Notes under the pieces: generated by a model
Told to the model about the DNA's origin: nothing
What the model saw: the letters and a program-made list of their open reading frames with translations, nothing else
Database searches by the model: none
Part shown: in pieces, positions 46,012-55,463 of the stretch
Layout: each line of letters begins with the position of its first letter
Numbering within the stretch: position 1 is the first letter of the stretch
Assembly (NCBI GenBank): GCA_028876495.1
Contig: JAGWRO010000056.1
Coordinates: 1-64,000 of the forward strand
Reading direction: 5' to 3'
Origin: Bacteroidota bacterium
GTDB taxonomy: Bacteria > Bacteroidota > Bacteroidia > Chitinophagales > Chitinophagaceae
Length of the DNA stretch: 64,000 nt
Made by a program: the position numbers and the translations under genes

Positions 46012-46035
46012 GGGTATTAATTAAAAAAATAATTT

Positions 46036-46797
46036 ATGGAACAGAATGAACGGGATATGGAAACCAGGGTAAATGGATCAAGGGTAGGTGGCGGGCTTTT
46101 TTTGTTATTGGCAGGCCTTTTATTATTGGCTTATAAAATGGGCGCTCCAATCCCCGGCTGGGTATTTACATGGCCGGTATTACTAATCGCAATTGGATTA
46201 TTGACAGGAATCAAAAGCCGGTTTCATAATCCGGGTTCTTATATTTTAATTTTAATTGGCAGTGTTTTCCTGGTCGACCAATCCATTCCGGGTATCGATT
46301 TACACAATTATATAGCACCCATCATACTGATCGGTTTAGGATTACTATTTATTCTTCGCCCAAGAGGTCACTCGTTTGGCAGGTATAGAAGAGCGCGCCT
46401 GGAAAGACGTGGATTTCCAGGATTTGATCCCGAAGCAGTTTCTTCTGACAAAAACAACGAAGAATATGTGGATATTCATGCAGTATTTGGAGGTGTAAAA
46501 AAAAACATTCAATCTAAAAATTTCAAAGGTGGAGAAATAACATGCTTCATGGGTGGTGCAGAGATCAGTTTCATGCAGGCAGATATTCAGCACCCGGTAG
46601 TGTTGGAAGTTAATAATGTTTTCGGAGGAACAAAACTCATCATCCCGGGAAATTGGGAAGTGCAAACAGAAATTTCTGCCATGTTTGGTGGGGTAGAAGA
46701 TAAGCGCAATTTTCAAAATAACATTCCTGATCCCGACAAAAAAATCATCCTGAGAGGTTCCTGCGTTTTTGGAGGCATCGAGATCAATAATTACTGA
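46036..46797 (+). CDS. LiaF-like membrane protein (DUF5668 + cell-wall-active antibiotic response domain)
   Basis: 253 aa. Four N-terminal transmembrane helices (about residues 17-112; GGGLFLLLAGLLLLAYKMG) form a DUF5668/LiaF-TM module. After a basic loop (RYRRARLERRGF) comes the beta-helical C-domain (about 150-253): VFGGVKKNIQSKNFKGGEITCFMGGAEISF, VFGGTKLIIP, MFGGVEDKR. LiaF restrains a LiaRS-type two-component system until envelope stress (family knowledge). A kinase and regulator follow in the operon, supporting this role. Confidence 0.82.
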   Translation: MEQNERDMETRVNGSRVGGGLFLLLAGLLLLAYKMGAPIPGWVFTWPVLLIAIGLLTGIKSRFHNPGSYILILIGSVFLVDQSIPGIDLHNYIAPIILIGLGLLFILRPRGHSFGRYRRARLERRGFPGFDPEAVSSDKNNEEYVDIHAVFGGVKKNIQSKNFKGGEITCFMGGAEISFMQADIQHPVVLEVNNVFGGTKLIIPGNWEVQTEISAMFGGVEDKRNFQNNIPDPDKKIILRGSCVFGGIEINNY

Positions 46798-46832
46798 TAA
46801 AATAAAATGATTCATCTTTAAAAAACATTTGT

Positions 46833-47192
46833 ATGAAATGGTATCTTGCAAAACTGGTATTCAGAATTATTTGCGGTGAAGGAAATCATACTGCTCAGTT
46901 TGATGAGCAACTCAGGCTTCTTTATGCAGAAAATGAAATGCATGCCTTTCAGAAAGCCAGAATACTTGGCGATTCGGAAGAAGATAGCTTTCTAAATAAC
47001 GATAAAAAACCAGTGCATTGGAAGTTTATTGACGTTTCAGAAATTCACCACCTGAGCGAATTGATTGATGGTACTGAAATTTATTCATGCATCAGGGAAG
47101 AAGATAATGCCGATGAATATGTAAAGATTACTAACAAGCGCGCCAATTATTTACATGAAAGATGTTTAGAGAACACATTTGAAATGAGTTAA
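46833..47192 (+). CDS. DUF4288 protein
   Basis: 119 aa, no signal peptide. WYLAKLVFRIICGEGNHTAQFDEQLRLLYAENEMHAFQKAR matches DUF4288, small alpha/beta proteins of unknown function. Lies 35 bp after the LiaF-like gene and 6 bp before the kinase gene. Confidence 0.75.
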   Translation: MKWYLAKLVFRIICGEGNHTAQFDEQLRLLYAENEMHAFQKARILGDSEEDSFLNNDKKPVHWKFIDVSEIHHLSELIDGTEIYSCIREEDNADEYVKITNKRANYLHERCLENTFEMS

Positions 47193-47198
47193 AACCAT

Positions 47199-48281
47199 TT
47201 GTCGTTGAAGTCAATTTTGTCTGATAACCGTTTACGGATTTTTTTTGCTACCTGGTGGTTGTTGTGCATGCTGCTTCAATTCTTTATTCTTAAACAATTA
47301 AATATTGACGATAAAAATGCATTGCTGGATAGCCTGACCAGTATCATTTTGCTTGCCGCCGGCAGTTTTTTTATCAGCAATAATATGAAATACTACCTGC
47401 CGCGAAAAGAAAAATACTGGTATATTATTATCATAAGCATCACGGTTTGCTTTTTGTGGTTTCTTGCCCTGAGGGGTACCATGTGGATGATGCTTAAGGA
47501 TGGCGATCCTTATATTGATTTCATCCGCTCTACGGGAGCTACCAGGTTTGGTGCAGGTTTCATGCTGCTCACAAGCATGAGCATGTTTAGTTTAATGTGG
47601 TATGGACAGAAGGAATACAAAGAATTGGCAGACCGGAAATCAGAAACGGAACAACTCTCAAAAGAAGCGGAATTGTTCAAATTACGCCGTCAATTTCAAC
47701 CGCATTTTTTATTCAACAGTCTTAACTCCATCAGCGCATTAATCGGCTCTGATCCTGAAAAGGCAAGACACATGATTTATCAATTGAGCGATTTTTTACG
47801 CGGAACGTTGAAAAAAGACGAACAACAATGGATCTCTCTGGAAGAAGAAATTCAATACCTGCAGTTGTATCTTGATATAGAAAAAGTGAGATTTGGTCAT
47901 CGCCTGCAGACAGAAATAATTATTCCTGAAGAGGCGCTACCCTTTAAACTTCCTGCTTTAATTTTACAACCTGTTGTAGAAAATGCGATTAAGTTTGGCC
48001 TGTACGACACCACCGGTGAAGTGTTAATAAAACTACAGGCGGAAGTTCAACAGGGAAATCTGAAAATATGGGTGCAAAATCCGTTTGATCCTGAAACTGC
48101 ACATCCTTCAAAAGGAACCGGCTTCGGACTGCGCTCTATTCAAAGAAGATTGTTTTTATTGTTTGCCAGGAACGACCTTTTAAAAACAGCAATAGAGAAT
48201 AACCAATTTATAACTACCATAATTATTCCTCAAATATTACAACCTGTTCAGCAAGTTGACACAGAAACAACAAAAAAATGA
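47199..48281 (+). CDS. LytS-type sensor histidine kinase
   Basis: 360 aa from TTG at 47199 (a second TTG two codons on is possible; no ATG). Four N-terminal transmembrane helices (about 14-135), a short coiled coil, then the His_kinase (PF06580) domain: LRRQFQPHFLFNSLNS with His169, YLQLYLDIEKVRFG, and ATPase motifs PALILQPVVENAIKFGL and KGTGFGLRSIQRRL. It phosphorylates the LytTR regulator encoded next. Confidence 0.92.
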   Translation: MSLKSILSDNRLRIFFATWWLLCMLLQFFILKQLNIDDKNALLDSLTSIILLAAGSFFISNNMKYYLPRKEKYWYIIIISITVCFLWFLALRGTMWMMLKDGDPYIDFIRSTGATRFGAGFMLLTSMSMFSLMWYGQKEYKELADRKSETEQLSKEAELFKLRRQFQPHFLFNSLNSISALIGSDPEKARHMIYQLSDFLRGTLKKDEQQWISLEEEIQYLQLYLDIEKVRFGHRLQTEIIIPEEALPFKLPALILQPVVENAIKFGLYDTTGEVLIKLQAEVQQGNLKIWVQNPFDPETAHPSKGTGFGLRSIQRRLFLLFARNDLLKTAIENNQFITTIIIPQILQPVQQVDTETTKK

Positions 48282-48380
48282 AATGGAGCATAAAAATTTT
48301 CGAGCAAACTTATACAAGCCGGGATGAAAATTTTTATGCGGAATTCCATGTGGCAAATAAAAAACAATAAAAAAATACAC

Positions 48381-49109
48381 ATGAATGTGATAATTATTGA
48401 TGATGAACCATTAGCCAGGAGTATTGTAAAAGAATACCTCCAAAGCTGCAAGGATGCAGTTTTGGTTGCTGAATGTAATGACGGTTTTGAAGGACTAAAA
48501 GCAATTCAACAAAATCAACCTGATCTTATTTTTCTTGACATACAAATGCCAAAGATTAATGGATTTGAAATGCTCGAATTAATTGAAAATCCTCCACCTG
48601 TCATCTTTACAACTGCGTTTGATGAATATGCGATAAAAGCTTTTGAATTAAATGCAGTAGATTATTTATTGAAACCTTTCAGCAAAGAACGATTTGAAAA
48701 AGCAATTGAAAAATTCCGCCATCAACAAATTAATCCTTCAATTGAGAATGTAGTTGAAACTGCCGCTGAGTCTCCCTTACAGCAAAATCGTATCGTAGTA
48801 AAAGATGGAAATAAAATCAAAATCATTCCTGTACACCAGGTGCATTACCTGGAAGCCGCGGATGATTATGTAAAAATTGTGAGCAACGATGGCTGTTTTT
48901 TAAAAAATCGTACCATGAGTTTTTTTGAAAAATCCCTTGCTCAATTTCAGTTTGTTAGGGTACACCGTTCTTATATAGTAAATACGCAATTAATTACGCG
49001 TATTGATGCTTATGAAAAAGACAGCCATTTATTATTGCTCACTACCGGTGAAAAAATTCCGGTAAGCAAAGCCGGTTATACAAAATTGAAGGAAGTGCTC
49101 GGTATCTGA
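48381..49109 (+). CDS. LytTR-family response regulator
   Basis: 242 aa from ATG at 48381 (MNVIIIDDEPLARSIV); an upstream in-frame ATG at 48324 adds 19 non-homologous residues. Receiver domain with DDE and Asp53 (LIFLDIQMPKING), YLLKPF. LytTR DNA-binding domain about 140-240 (RIVVKDGNKIKIIPVHQVHYLEAADDYVKI, FVRVHRSYIVNTQLI). Last gene of the LiaF-like operon; mprF on the opposite strand is an obvious candidate target (inference). Confidence 0.93.
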   Translation: MNVIIIDDEPLARSIVKEYLQSCKDAVLVAECNDGFEGLKAIQQNQPDLIFLDIQMPKINGFEMLELIENPPPVIFTTAFDEYAIKAFELNAVDYLLKPFSKERFEKAIEKFRHQQINPSIENVVETAAESPLQQNRIVVKDGNKIKIIPVHQVHYLEAADDYVKIVSNDGCFLKNRTMSFFEKSLAQFQFVRVHRSYIVNTQLITRIDAYEKDSHLLLLTTGEKIPVSKAGYTKLKEVLGI

Positions 49110-49120
49110 ATTTAAGCTTA

Positions 49121-49153
49121 AAATAAAAATCTGCATTTTTTATTGGTTTACTA
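49121..49153 (+). repeat. dispersed intergenic bipartite repeat, copy 9
   Basis: AAATAAAAATC, 14 bp, GTTTACTA, between the convergent LytTR and TonB-receptor genes. Confidence 0.75.
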
Positions 49154-49184
49154 TTGATTCCAAAAGCACTTCCCTGAATTGATT

Positions 49185-51359
49185 TTAAAATTTAGCAGTA
49201 AACCCGGCATAAAAACTTCTACCGACAGCAGGAATGATTCCCGGGCCTGGATATTCATCCGTTCTTCTTGTGAAATACGATTGATCAGCCAAATTGTTTA
49301 CACCACATTTGATTGAAAAATTATTGATCTTATAAGTAGCGCTCAGGTCAAGCACGGTATACGCGGGAATATAACCGGCGACAGGGTTATCTCTAATTTT
49401 TACGTTGGTTGCATCACCAAAAGAATCGCCGGTATAATTGAATTGAAAAGTAGATGAAAAATTTCGATTCGAATAGACAACACCTGCTCTTTCTATTATA
49501 TTCGGCGCCGCTTCAACGCGGTTTCCTTTAAACTCACCACTTGTATATTTTGCATCAATAAAGGATAAAGAATTAAAAACACTTAATCCCTGTTTTGAAT
49601 GCTTATTTAAATATTTCAGGATATTAAATTCAATATAAGCTTCCAATCCTTTGTGAACACTATTAGCAATATTGGTGCGATAAGCATACTCTTCTCCTGT
49701 TGAAGGATCTGTTTTCAACACTACACCTATCCTGTTATTGTAGGCGAGGTAAAACCAACTCGCATCCACATTTAAATAATTACTAACAATCGTTCTGAAA
49801 CCCAAATCAGAATTAAAACCAAATGCGTCTTTTAAATTAGGATCAATTTTGGCGTCAACACCAAACGGCTGTTGCTGGTTGTAATCAATCGGGCGATATG
49901 CCTGGCTTATATTTCCATAAAAAGCAGTGTTCGGTTTGGTTTTGTACTCCACACCAATGCCCGTGAGAACGAATTTCCTGGTTTTGCTTTTGTCGGTTAT
50001 GATTTTATAATCCTCATCAAAGGAATAGCCGATCGCGGTGCTTTTCAGAAATTCTAACCTCATTCCGGGAGTTACTATAAATCTTTTTCCAATGCGAAAA
50101 ATATTTTCAACAAAAGGAGCCACATTCGTTGTACTAAAATTCATATTGGTTTCCCAAACTCCTGTAATGGATAAATCAAAATCGCTTCCTGTAGTTCCCT
50201 CACCACCTTCCAATCTTTTAAACGAAGCATATGAAAGTCTTATGCCTGCAGCTAAAGTGGCTTCATTTTTTCCCAGCTTATAATTAGTTGAAAACCGCGC
50301 CTCTGTAGCGATGCTACGCATATCTTCACTTTCAACTTCGCGAGGAACAAACTGATTGGTTGCAGGATCAATTGTGTCAAGTGCAGATGCACCACCGTCT
50401 TCATTTCGCCAAACCAGCGAACGATTACTGAACAAATAAGTCGTTTTGAAACCAATCGTTGTGTTATCATTTGGAGTAAGATTAATGGTGTTAGCAAGAA
50501 TATTCCACGGACTTTTAAGCCAGTTTCTTGCACGGATAGATGCTTTTGGATTTATTTTAAAAAGGCTGTCAGACAATCCTCCCGGCATTTGAATTTTGTT
50601 GCGAAGCAAGGAATATTCAAGGTCTATATTCATTTTATCGGAAGGAGTATATTTCACTTTACCAAATCCTGAAAGTTGCCACTGCTGGCTGTTTGGCCGG
50701 TAGCCATCCATATTTCTATACTGCAAAAAACCATAGTAACTCCATTTTTTATAATTTCCACCAATTGAATTAAAAGAATTGAACATTCCAAAACTTCCGC
50801 TTGTTTGAGAAGTGGTAAATTGAAAAGGTTTGTTTTTGGGAGCCTCTTCCAAAATATAATTTACCAATCCTCCAAACTGTGCACCGAATTGCAACGAAGC
50901 CGCGCCTCTTATCAACTCTATCCTTTTTACCGCTTCCATCGGCGGAATGTAATACGCTTCATTATATCCATACACTTCCGCGCTTATGTTATAACCATTT
51001 TGTCTTGTATTCATTTCAATACTTTGTGTTGGATTCAATCCGCGTGTTGCAATTCCATTGGCAGTAAAGCCACTACTTTCCGTTTCAACAATATTTAACC
51101 CCGGAATTCTTCCCAAAATTTGGCGGGTATTATTAATTGCTTTGTTCGCATCAAGACTGTCAACAACGATAACCTCTGTCTTTTTGCCGGCGTAAATAAT
51201 TCCATCTTCTGATTCAAGCAAATGCCCTACCCCATTTACCGTTTTATACCCCTTTACAATTATTTCCTTCAAAGTCTTTACAGAATCTTTATGCTGCGCC
51301 ATACCTTTTGAGAAGAGAAGCAAAGAAATTGCGGCCACAACTATTATTTTTATTTTCAT
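49185..51359 (-). CDS. TonB-dependent outer-membrane receptor (FecA-like)
   Basis: 724 aa. Signal peptide (about 1-21), a plug domain (about 50-170: ILGRIPGLNIVETESSGFTANGIATRGLNPTQSIEMNTRQNG) and a 22-strand barrel ending GRSFYAGFTAKF. The plug wording is that of Fe(3+)-dicitrate/siderophore-type receptors (FecA/CirA-like) rather than SusC. No carboxypeptidase-like extension and no SusD partner. Substrate probably a ferric chelate; no regulator adjacent. Confidence 0.88.
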   Translation of the reverse strand: MKIKIIVVAAISLLLFSKGMAQHKDSVKTLKEIIVKGYKTVNGVGHLLESEDGIIYAGKKTEVIVVDSLDANKAINNTRQILGRIPGLNIVETESSGFTANGIATRGLNPTQSIEMNTRQNGYNISAEVYGYNEAYYIPPMEAVKRIELIRGAASLQFGAQFGGLVNYILEEAPKNKPFQFTTSQTSGSFGMFNSFNSIGGNYKKWSYYGFLQYRNMDGYRPNSQQWQLSGFGKVKYTPSDKMNIDLEYSLLRNKIQMPGGLSDSLFKINPKASIRARNWLKSPWNILANTINLTPNDNTTIGFKTTYLFSNRSLVWRNEDGGASALDTIDPATNQFVPREVESEDMRSIATEARFSTNYKLGKNEATLAAGIRLSYASFKRLEGGEGTTGSDFDLSITGVWETNMNFSTTNVAPFVENIFRIGKRFIVTPGMRLEFLKSTAIGYSFDEDYKIITDKSKTRKFVLTGIGVEYKTKPNTAFYGNISQAYRPIDYNQQQPFGVDAKIDPNLKDAFGFNSDLGFRTIVSNYLNVDASWFYLAYNNRIGVVLKTDPSTGEEYAYRTNIANSVHKGLEAYIEFNILKYLNKHSKQGLSVFNSLSFIDAKYTSGEFKGNRVEAAPNIIERAGVVYSNRNFSSTFQFNYTGDSFGDATNVKIRDNPVAGYIPAYTVLDLSATYKINNFSIKCGVNNLADQSYFTRRTDEYPGPGIIPAVGRSFYAGFTAKF

Positions 51360-51476
51360 TTTTTACAGATTTTTATTTCTGCAAAAAAAGTGTGAAGCCT
51401 AACGAATCATTTGCGAAATCGGGAAAAGCGGTTTTCGAAATCGGGAAAATTTATTTGGTATTACTGGAGAGTTGCG

Positions 51477-51509
51477 ATATAAAAATTTTCACTTTTTCCT
51501 TGTTTACTA
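51477..51509 (+). repeat. dispersed intergenic bipartite repeat, copy 10
   Basis: ATATAAAAATTT, 13 bp, GTTTACTA, just behind a terminator hairpin. Confidence 0.6.
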
Positions 51510-51518
51510 TAAATAAAA

Positions 51519-51545
51519 AAACCTCCGTCGGGAGGTTTCAAAAAA
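51519..51545. terminator. bidirectional terminator of the beta-barrel gene
   Basis: AAACCTCC, 4-nt loop, GGAGGTTT with A/T runs on both sides, 19 bp past the stop of the leftward beta-barrel gene. Confidence 0.8.
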
Positions 51546-51563
51546 AAATATAATTGAAGAAAA

Positions 51564-52127
51564 TTACTTTCTTCCCCCGCCAATTACCACTCCAATCTTG
51601 AGACCAAGGTATCCCATTTTATCACCTACAAAATTATATTCTACGCCTAAACGCAAATGTCCGTATTCAAAACCACCGCGGGCCATAAAACCAAATTTAG
51701 AACTAACAGGAATAGAATTTATGCCTGAAATACTGCTATCCAGATTTACGCTGGCAAAAGTGTAAATACCTGCGCCCGCTCCAAGGAAAGGTCTGAATCT
51801 TTTATCAGAAAAATAATAATCGCCTGTAGCGAGATAGGAAAAGTTGGCCTTTGCATTTCCTGATGAACCATTTTGGGAAACATTTGCCATAACAGCCGCT
51901 TCCATACGAATACCTACAGAAAGATCATTCATCACCGCATATTTTGGTTCTATCGCAAAAAGAGCCCCGGCTTTTGTTCCCGGCCCTGATACCTGTGGAG
52001 ATGCATAACCAAGACTTACATCCACTTTAAACTTTTTGAATATAGCACCTGTATTGGCGTCTTGCGCATGAAGGCTTACTGAAGCCAGAAAAAATAAGAC
52101 AGTCAGAATTAATAATTGCTTTTTCAT
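51564..52127 (-). CDS. small outer-membrane beta-barrel protein
   Basis: 187 aa. Signal peptide ending SLHAQ. Eight-strand OmpW/porin-like barrel: VDVSLGYASPQVSG, LFAIEPKYAVMNDLSVGIRME, FRPFLGAGAGIYTF, GHLRLGVEYNFVGDKMGYLGLKIGVVIGGG. This is the outer-membrane beta-barrel domain family of Bacteroidota; function unknown. Monocistronic with its own terminator. Confidence 0.82.
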   Translation of the reverse strand: MKKQLLILTVLFFLASVSLHAQDANTGAIFKKFKVDVSLGYASPQVSGPGTKAGALFAIEPKYAVMNDLSVGIRMEAAVMANVSQNGSSGNAKANFSYLATGDYYFSDKRFRPFLGAGAGIYTFASVNLDSSISGINSIPVSSKFGFMARGGFEYGHLRLGVEYNFVGDKMGYLGLKIGVVIGGGRK

Positions 52128-52377
52128 TTTCTTTGTTTTGTTAGTTTTTTATCTAAAAAAAATTTTCCTTACAGAAAATAATCAGAAGATAAAACGTTGC
52201 TTTTGGGGTTTTGTTGTGAAATACGCTTTTCAAAACTTTCACTAATTTGAAGTTGAAGTATTGCTTATTCGCAGTCTATTAAACAATGAACAGATTGCTG
52301 AAGCAAATTTCTATAAATCAAACGTTTACTCATAACGATTCAATACATCGTTAAGATTGCTTCAACCTTTAAAGCAC

Positions 52378-53073
52378 TTATGGTTTTAAAATAAATTTCG
52401 CGTTGATATTGCTCGAAACCTTTATTTTTTCAAAATCTATTTTTGGCAAATCCTGTGCTGAATTTTGTTTTTCATAAAGTACAATACCAGCCTGTCTTTC
52501 CATCGGATGTACCATATAGACTTCATTATCTGAAATATAAATTGCCGGACCTACTTCCTGACGCAAAGGTTTTGTCAATGCGAGGGCACGCTCTTTTGCA
52601 TTTTCCATTGCTTTGGTCCGCATTAAATTTTTCATGCCTTCCACGTCTGAATAATCAACATGATCAATAGAACTGTTTGAAATTCCAAGGTCTTCCAATT
52701 TCATAAATACTTTGCTGGCAGTAACCGCATCACTAACCTTTAGCATATACTCTTTTGATTTCAAAACTTGTTTTCCTCTCAGAAAATAATTCTTGAAATT
52801 GCTGGTCAAATCGCTGGTGGTAAGATTTTTTTCTACATCAATTCCCATAGCTTTTAAAGCATCGTACATTTTTCTTTCCAGATCTTCAAGAGAAGTTTTG
52901 TTTTTGGTGTCTGCTTCAGAAATTTCTATTTTAATATAAATTTCGTTTGGTGTAACAGAAGTATCTGCATTTCCTGCCACCTCTATGTAAGGTTGGTCGA
53001 TAAAGGTTTTCGTCTGTGCCTGTCCTGCAAAAAAAAGGAAAATAAAAAAGGATGTTAGTGTAATCTTTTGCAT
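52378..53073 (-). CDS. SIMPL (DUF541) domain protein
   Basis: 231 aa from the ATG at 53073, where a clean signal peptide (MQKITLTSFFIFLFFAGQAQ) begins; the frame to 53112 adds 13 non-signal residues. The SIMPL domain has the typical IEVAGNADTSVTPNEIYIKIEISEADT and AMENAKERALALTKPL. Periplasmic, function unclear. The 250-bp gap beyond its stop (52128-52377) shows nothing I recognise. Confidence 0.83.
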   Translation of the reverse strand: MQKITLTSFFIFLFFAGQAQTKTFIDQPYIEVAGNADTSVTPNEIYIKIEISEADTKNKTSLEDLERKMYDALKAMGIDVEKNLTTSDLTSNFKNYFLRGKQVLKSKEYMLKVSDAVTASKVFMKLEDLGISNSSIDHVDYSDVEGMKNLMRTKAMENAKERALALTKPLRQEVGPAIYISDNEVYMVHPMERQAGIVLYEKQNSAQDLPKIDFEKIKVSSNINAKFILKP

Positions 53074-53166
53074 AAAAATAATTTTTGTGTAATTAAAATA
53101 ACTGCTATTCAATTAGCGGATCAATACTATGACGCAAACACTTTTGAAATTCAGTTAAGAATCTGT

Positions 53167-53200
53167 TATTAAAAAATCTTAGGAATTTGTTTGTTTACTG
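53167..53200 (+). repeat. dispersed intergenic bipartite repeat, copy 11
   Basis: TATTAAAAAATC, 14 bp, GTTTACTG. On the minus strand it starts 14 bp after the lipB stop. Confidence 0.7.
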
Positions 53201-53214
53201 TTTCTTCTTAAAAA

Positions 53215-53943
53215 TTAAGCAATCCTCACATCAAAAACTTTTTCAAAATTCCTTTTTACTTTTTCCTTTACGTCATCAAAATCCACTTTATATCCCAACT
53301 CTTTTTCAATTGAGGTCACTTGTTTGTTTACAATGCCGCAGGGAATGATGTTATTGAAATAACTGAGGTCAGTATTTACATTTAACGCAAACCCGTGCAT
53401 CGTAATCCAGCGGCTGCAACGGATACCCATGGCGCAAATCTTTCTTTCTCTTCCTGAAATTCCCGGCTCAATCCACACACCCGTTTCACCTTTGCTTCTG
53501 TCGCCTTTTATTCCGTATTCAGCAATGCTTAGAATAATCACTTCTTCAAGACTGCGCATGTATTTGCCGATATCAGTATAAAATTTTTCAAGATCAAGAA
53601 TCGGGTAACCAACTATTTGCTGCAAACCATGAAATGTAATATCGCCACCGCGGTTGGTTCTGAAGAATTCAATTTCCTTTTCCTCCATTTCATCTTCACT
53701 TAGCAACACATTTTCCATATGTCCACTTTTTCCTAACGTATAAACCGGTGGGTGTTCGCAAAAGAGAAGGTAATTTTTGGTAGCTAATTCCTTCGGGCTT
53801 AATGGCCGCTCTCCCGTTTTCATCGCATTTCTTGCGTCTGACTTTACCTGCAGGTTCTTTTTTACCAATTCTTCCTGGTAATCCCAGGCAGCTTTATAAT
53901 TGATCACACCAAGGTCTTCAAAAATGATTTGCTGTTTTTCCAA
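53215..53943 (-). CDS. lipB: lipoyl(octanoyl) transferase
   Basis: 242 aa from TTG at 53943. An earlier TTG at 53964 lies inside the candidate -7 box and no ATG is available. It transfers octanoate from ACP to lipoyl domains. FEDLGVINYKAAWDYQEELV opens the fold; GGDITFHGLQQIVGYPI gives the RGGxxTxHGPGQ-type motif; the catalytic Cys is in IIPCGI followed by VTSIEKE (Lys). Divergent from the RluA-type gene. Confidence 0.93.
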   Translation of the reverse strand: MEKQQIIFEDLGVINYKAAWDYQEELVKKNLQVKSDARNAMKTGERPLSPKELATKNYLLFCEHPPVYTLGKSGHMENVLLSEDEMEEKEIEFFRTNRGGDITFHGLQQIVGYPILDLEKFYTDIGKYMRSLEEVIILSIAEYGIKGDRSKGETGVWIEPGISGRERKICAMGIRCSRWITMHGFALNVNTDLSYFNNIIPCGIVNKQVTSIEKELGYKVDFDDVKEKVKRNFEKVFDVRIA

Positions 53944-53961
53944 TGCAAAGAATTTAATTTG

Positions 53962-53969
53962 CAAAGATA
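53962..53969 (-). promoter_or_regulatory. candidate -7 box for lipB
   Basis: Minus strand TATCTTTG followed by CAAAT. It rules against the upstream TTG as a start. Confidence 0.5.
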
Positions 53970-54012
53970 AGAAGGTTGCGAATGGGGAATAGTGAATAGA
54001 ATTTAAAAAACA

Positions 54013-55053
54013 ATGAACGAAGAAGAATTACAAGAGGAAGAATCGGAAGAACTTTTTGAAAGGGAAACGATTATTTGTGCCAAAGGACAAGAGCCATTAA
54101 GAATCGATAAATTTTTGATGGGCAGAATTGAAGGCGCTACAAGAAACAAAATCCAGCAGGCAATAGCAGCAGAAAGAGTTTTATTAAATGACCGCCCGGT
54201 AAAATCAAATTATAAAGTCCGGCCGCTGGATAAAATCGTTATCTACCAGGACTATTCGCCTGAAAGCAACGAGATTGTTCCTGAAAACATTCCTTTTAAG
54301 ATTGTGTATGAAGATGATGATTTGATGGTAGTTGACAAGGATCCGGGAATGGTAGTTCATCCCGGGAGCGGCAATCCCGGCGGCACTTTGGTAAATGCAG
54401 TTGCATTTTATTTAAAGCAAAAATATCCTGAAATAGACGAAAGTGAATTAGCCCGTTTTGGGTTGGTTCATCGAATCGACAAAAATACTTCAGGGCTTTT
54501 GGTGATGGCCAAAACTCCCAAAGCAATGACGCATCTTGCCAAACAGTTTTTTGATCATACCGTTCACAGAAGATATGTAGCGCTGGTTTGGGGCGATTTT
54601 GAAGAAGAGGAAGGAACGATCGTTGCTCATGTGGGAAGGCATCAAAGATTCAGAAAATTATTTACTGCTTACCCGGAAGGCGAGCATGGAAAAGAAGCCA
54701 TCACTCATTATAAAGTATTGGAAAGATTTAATTATGTAACGCTTGTTGAGTGCAGGTTGGAAACAGGCCGCACCCACCAGATACGCGTTCACATGCAACA
54801 CATCGGCCACCCGCTTTTTAATGACGACACTTATGGTGGCGATAAGATTGTAAAAGGAACTGTCTTTACAAAATACAAGCAATTTGTAGATAATTGTTTT
54901 GCGCTTTGTCCCAGGCATGCATTGCACGCGCAACAATTAGGTTTTATTCATCCAATCACAAAAGAGCAAATGAATTTTGAAAGCCCTTTGCCGGAAGATA
55001 TGAGCGCCGTAATTGATAAATGGAGGAATTATAGTGCTTCGCGAAATTTGTAA
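54013..55053 (+). CDS. RluA/RluD-family pseudouridine synthase
   Basis: 346 aa. An acidic N-tail, an S4 RNA-binding domain (about 22-85: PLRIDKFLMGRIEGATRNKIQQAIAAERVLLN), then the catalytic domain with HRIDKNTSGLLVMAKT (catalytic Asp near residue 157) and GRTHQIRVHMQHIGHPL. RluD modifies helix 69 of 23S rRNA; this is the most likely member, though RluC-like enzymes look similar. Start is the only nearby ATG. Confidence 0.92.
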   Translation: MNEEELQEEESEELFERETIICAKGQEPLRIDKFLMGRIEGATRNKIQQAIAAERVLLNDRPVKSNYKVRPLDKIVIYQDYSPESNEIVPENIPFKIVYEDDDLMVVDKDPGMVVHPGSGNPGGTLVNAVAFYLKQKYPEIDESELARFGLVHRIDKNTSGLLVMAKTPKAMTHLAKQFFDHTVHRRYVALVWGDFEEEEGTIVAHVGRHQRFRKLFTAYPEGEHGKEAITHYKVLERFNYVTLVECRLETGRTHQIRVHMQHIGHPLFNDDTYGGDKIVKGTVFTKYKQFVDNCFALCPRHALHAQQLGFIHPITKEQMNFESPLPEDMSAVIDKWRNYSASRNL

Positions 55054-55220
55054 AATTCACTTCAATTCGTGGTCAACAAAATGAGAAAGCGTAGCTAGCT
55101 TTGGTCTGCCCTCCCCATTTCCGCCTACTAAAAGGAAGCGACAAATTGGGATGCCTCCAAAAGGTACAGTGCGAACCGGAATTGAAAAAATTAGATTAAT
55201 TTTAATCTACAAAACTTATT
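55054..55220. other. GC-richer intergenic stretch before the toxin-antitoxin genes
   Basis: Bases about 55110-55180 are visibly richer in C and G (CTGCCCTCCCCATTTCCGCC) than the neighbouring DNA. No gene is recognised; it could be a remnant that arrived with the toxin-antitoxin pair. Confidence 0.35.
55192..55209. promoter_or_regulatory. palindromic operator candidate of the toxin-antitoxin operon
   Basis: Perfect dyad TAGATTAA, TT, TTAATCTA, 11 bp before the antitoxin ATG. The position suits autoregulation by the antitoxin. Confidence 0.6.
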
Positions 55221-55463
55221 ATGAACACAAAAGATAAAAAAGAAGAAATACTTCAGAAGTTGAGGTCAACAACTGATGAACAATTGATTGAAGAAGTATA
55301 TGAATTATTGAATCCTAGTGCAGTAATTGAAGACATTCCGGTAAATAAACTTCCGCAAGAATTGCAAAATAAAATAAGCCGTGCGCTGGACGATTTTAAA
55401 AATGGCCGCTATATTACTCATGATCAGATGAAACAAAAAGTAGAGCAATGGCTTATCAGATAG
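55221..55463 (+). CDS. antitoxin of a RelE/ParE-type pair
   Basis: 80 aa, largely helical (EEILQKLRSTTDEQLIEEVYELLNP, LQNKISRALDDFKNGRYITHDQMKQKVEQWL). The C-terminal half resembles Bacteroidota antitoxins that sit ahead of ParE toxins. Its end overlaps the toxin start by 16 bp, a coupling typical of such operons. Family name uncertain. Confidence 0.8.
   Translation: MNTKDKKEEILQKLRSTTDEQLIEEVYELLNPSAVIEDIPVNKLPQELQNKISRALDDFKNGRYITHDQMKQKVEQWLIR

Noticed and set aside
55152-55244. Small frame MPPKGTVRTGIEK in the GC-richer stretch
   Set aside because: It runs across the operator dyad and into the antitoxin start, with no recognisable family.
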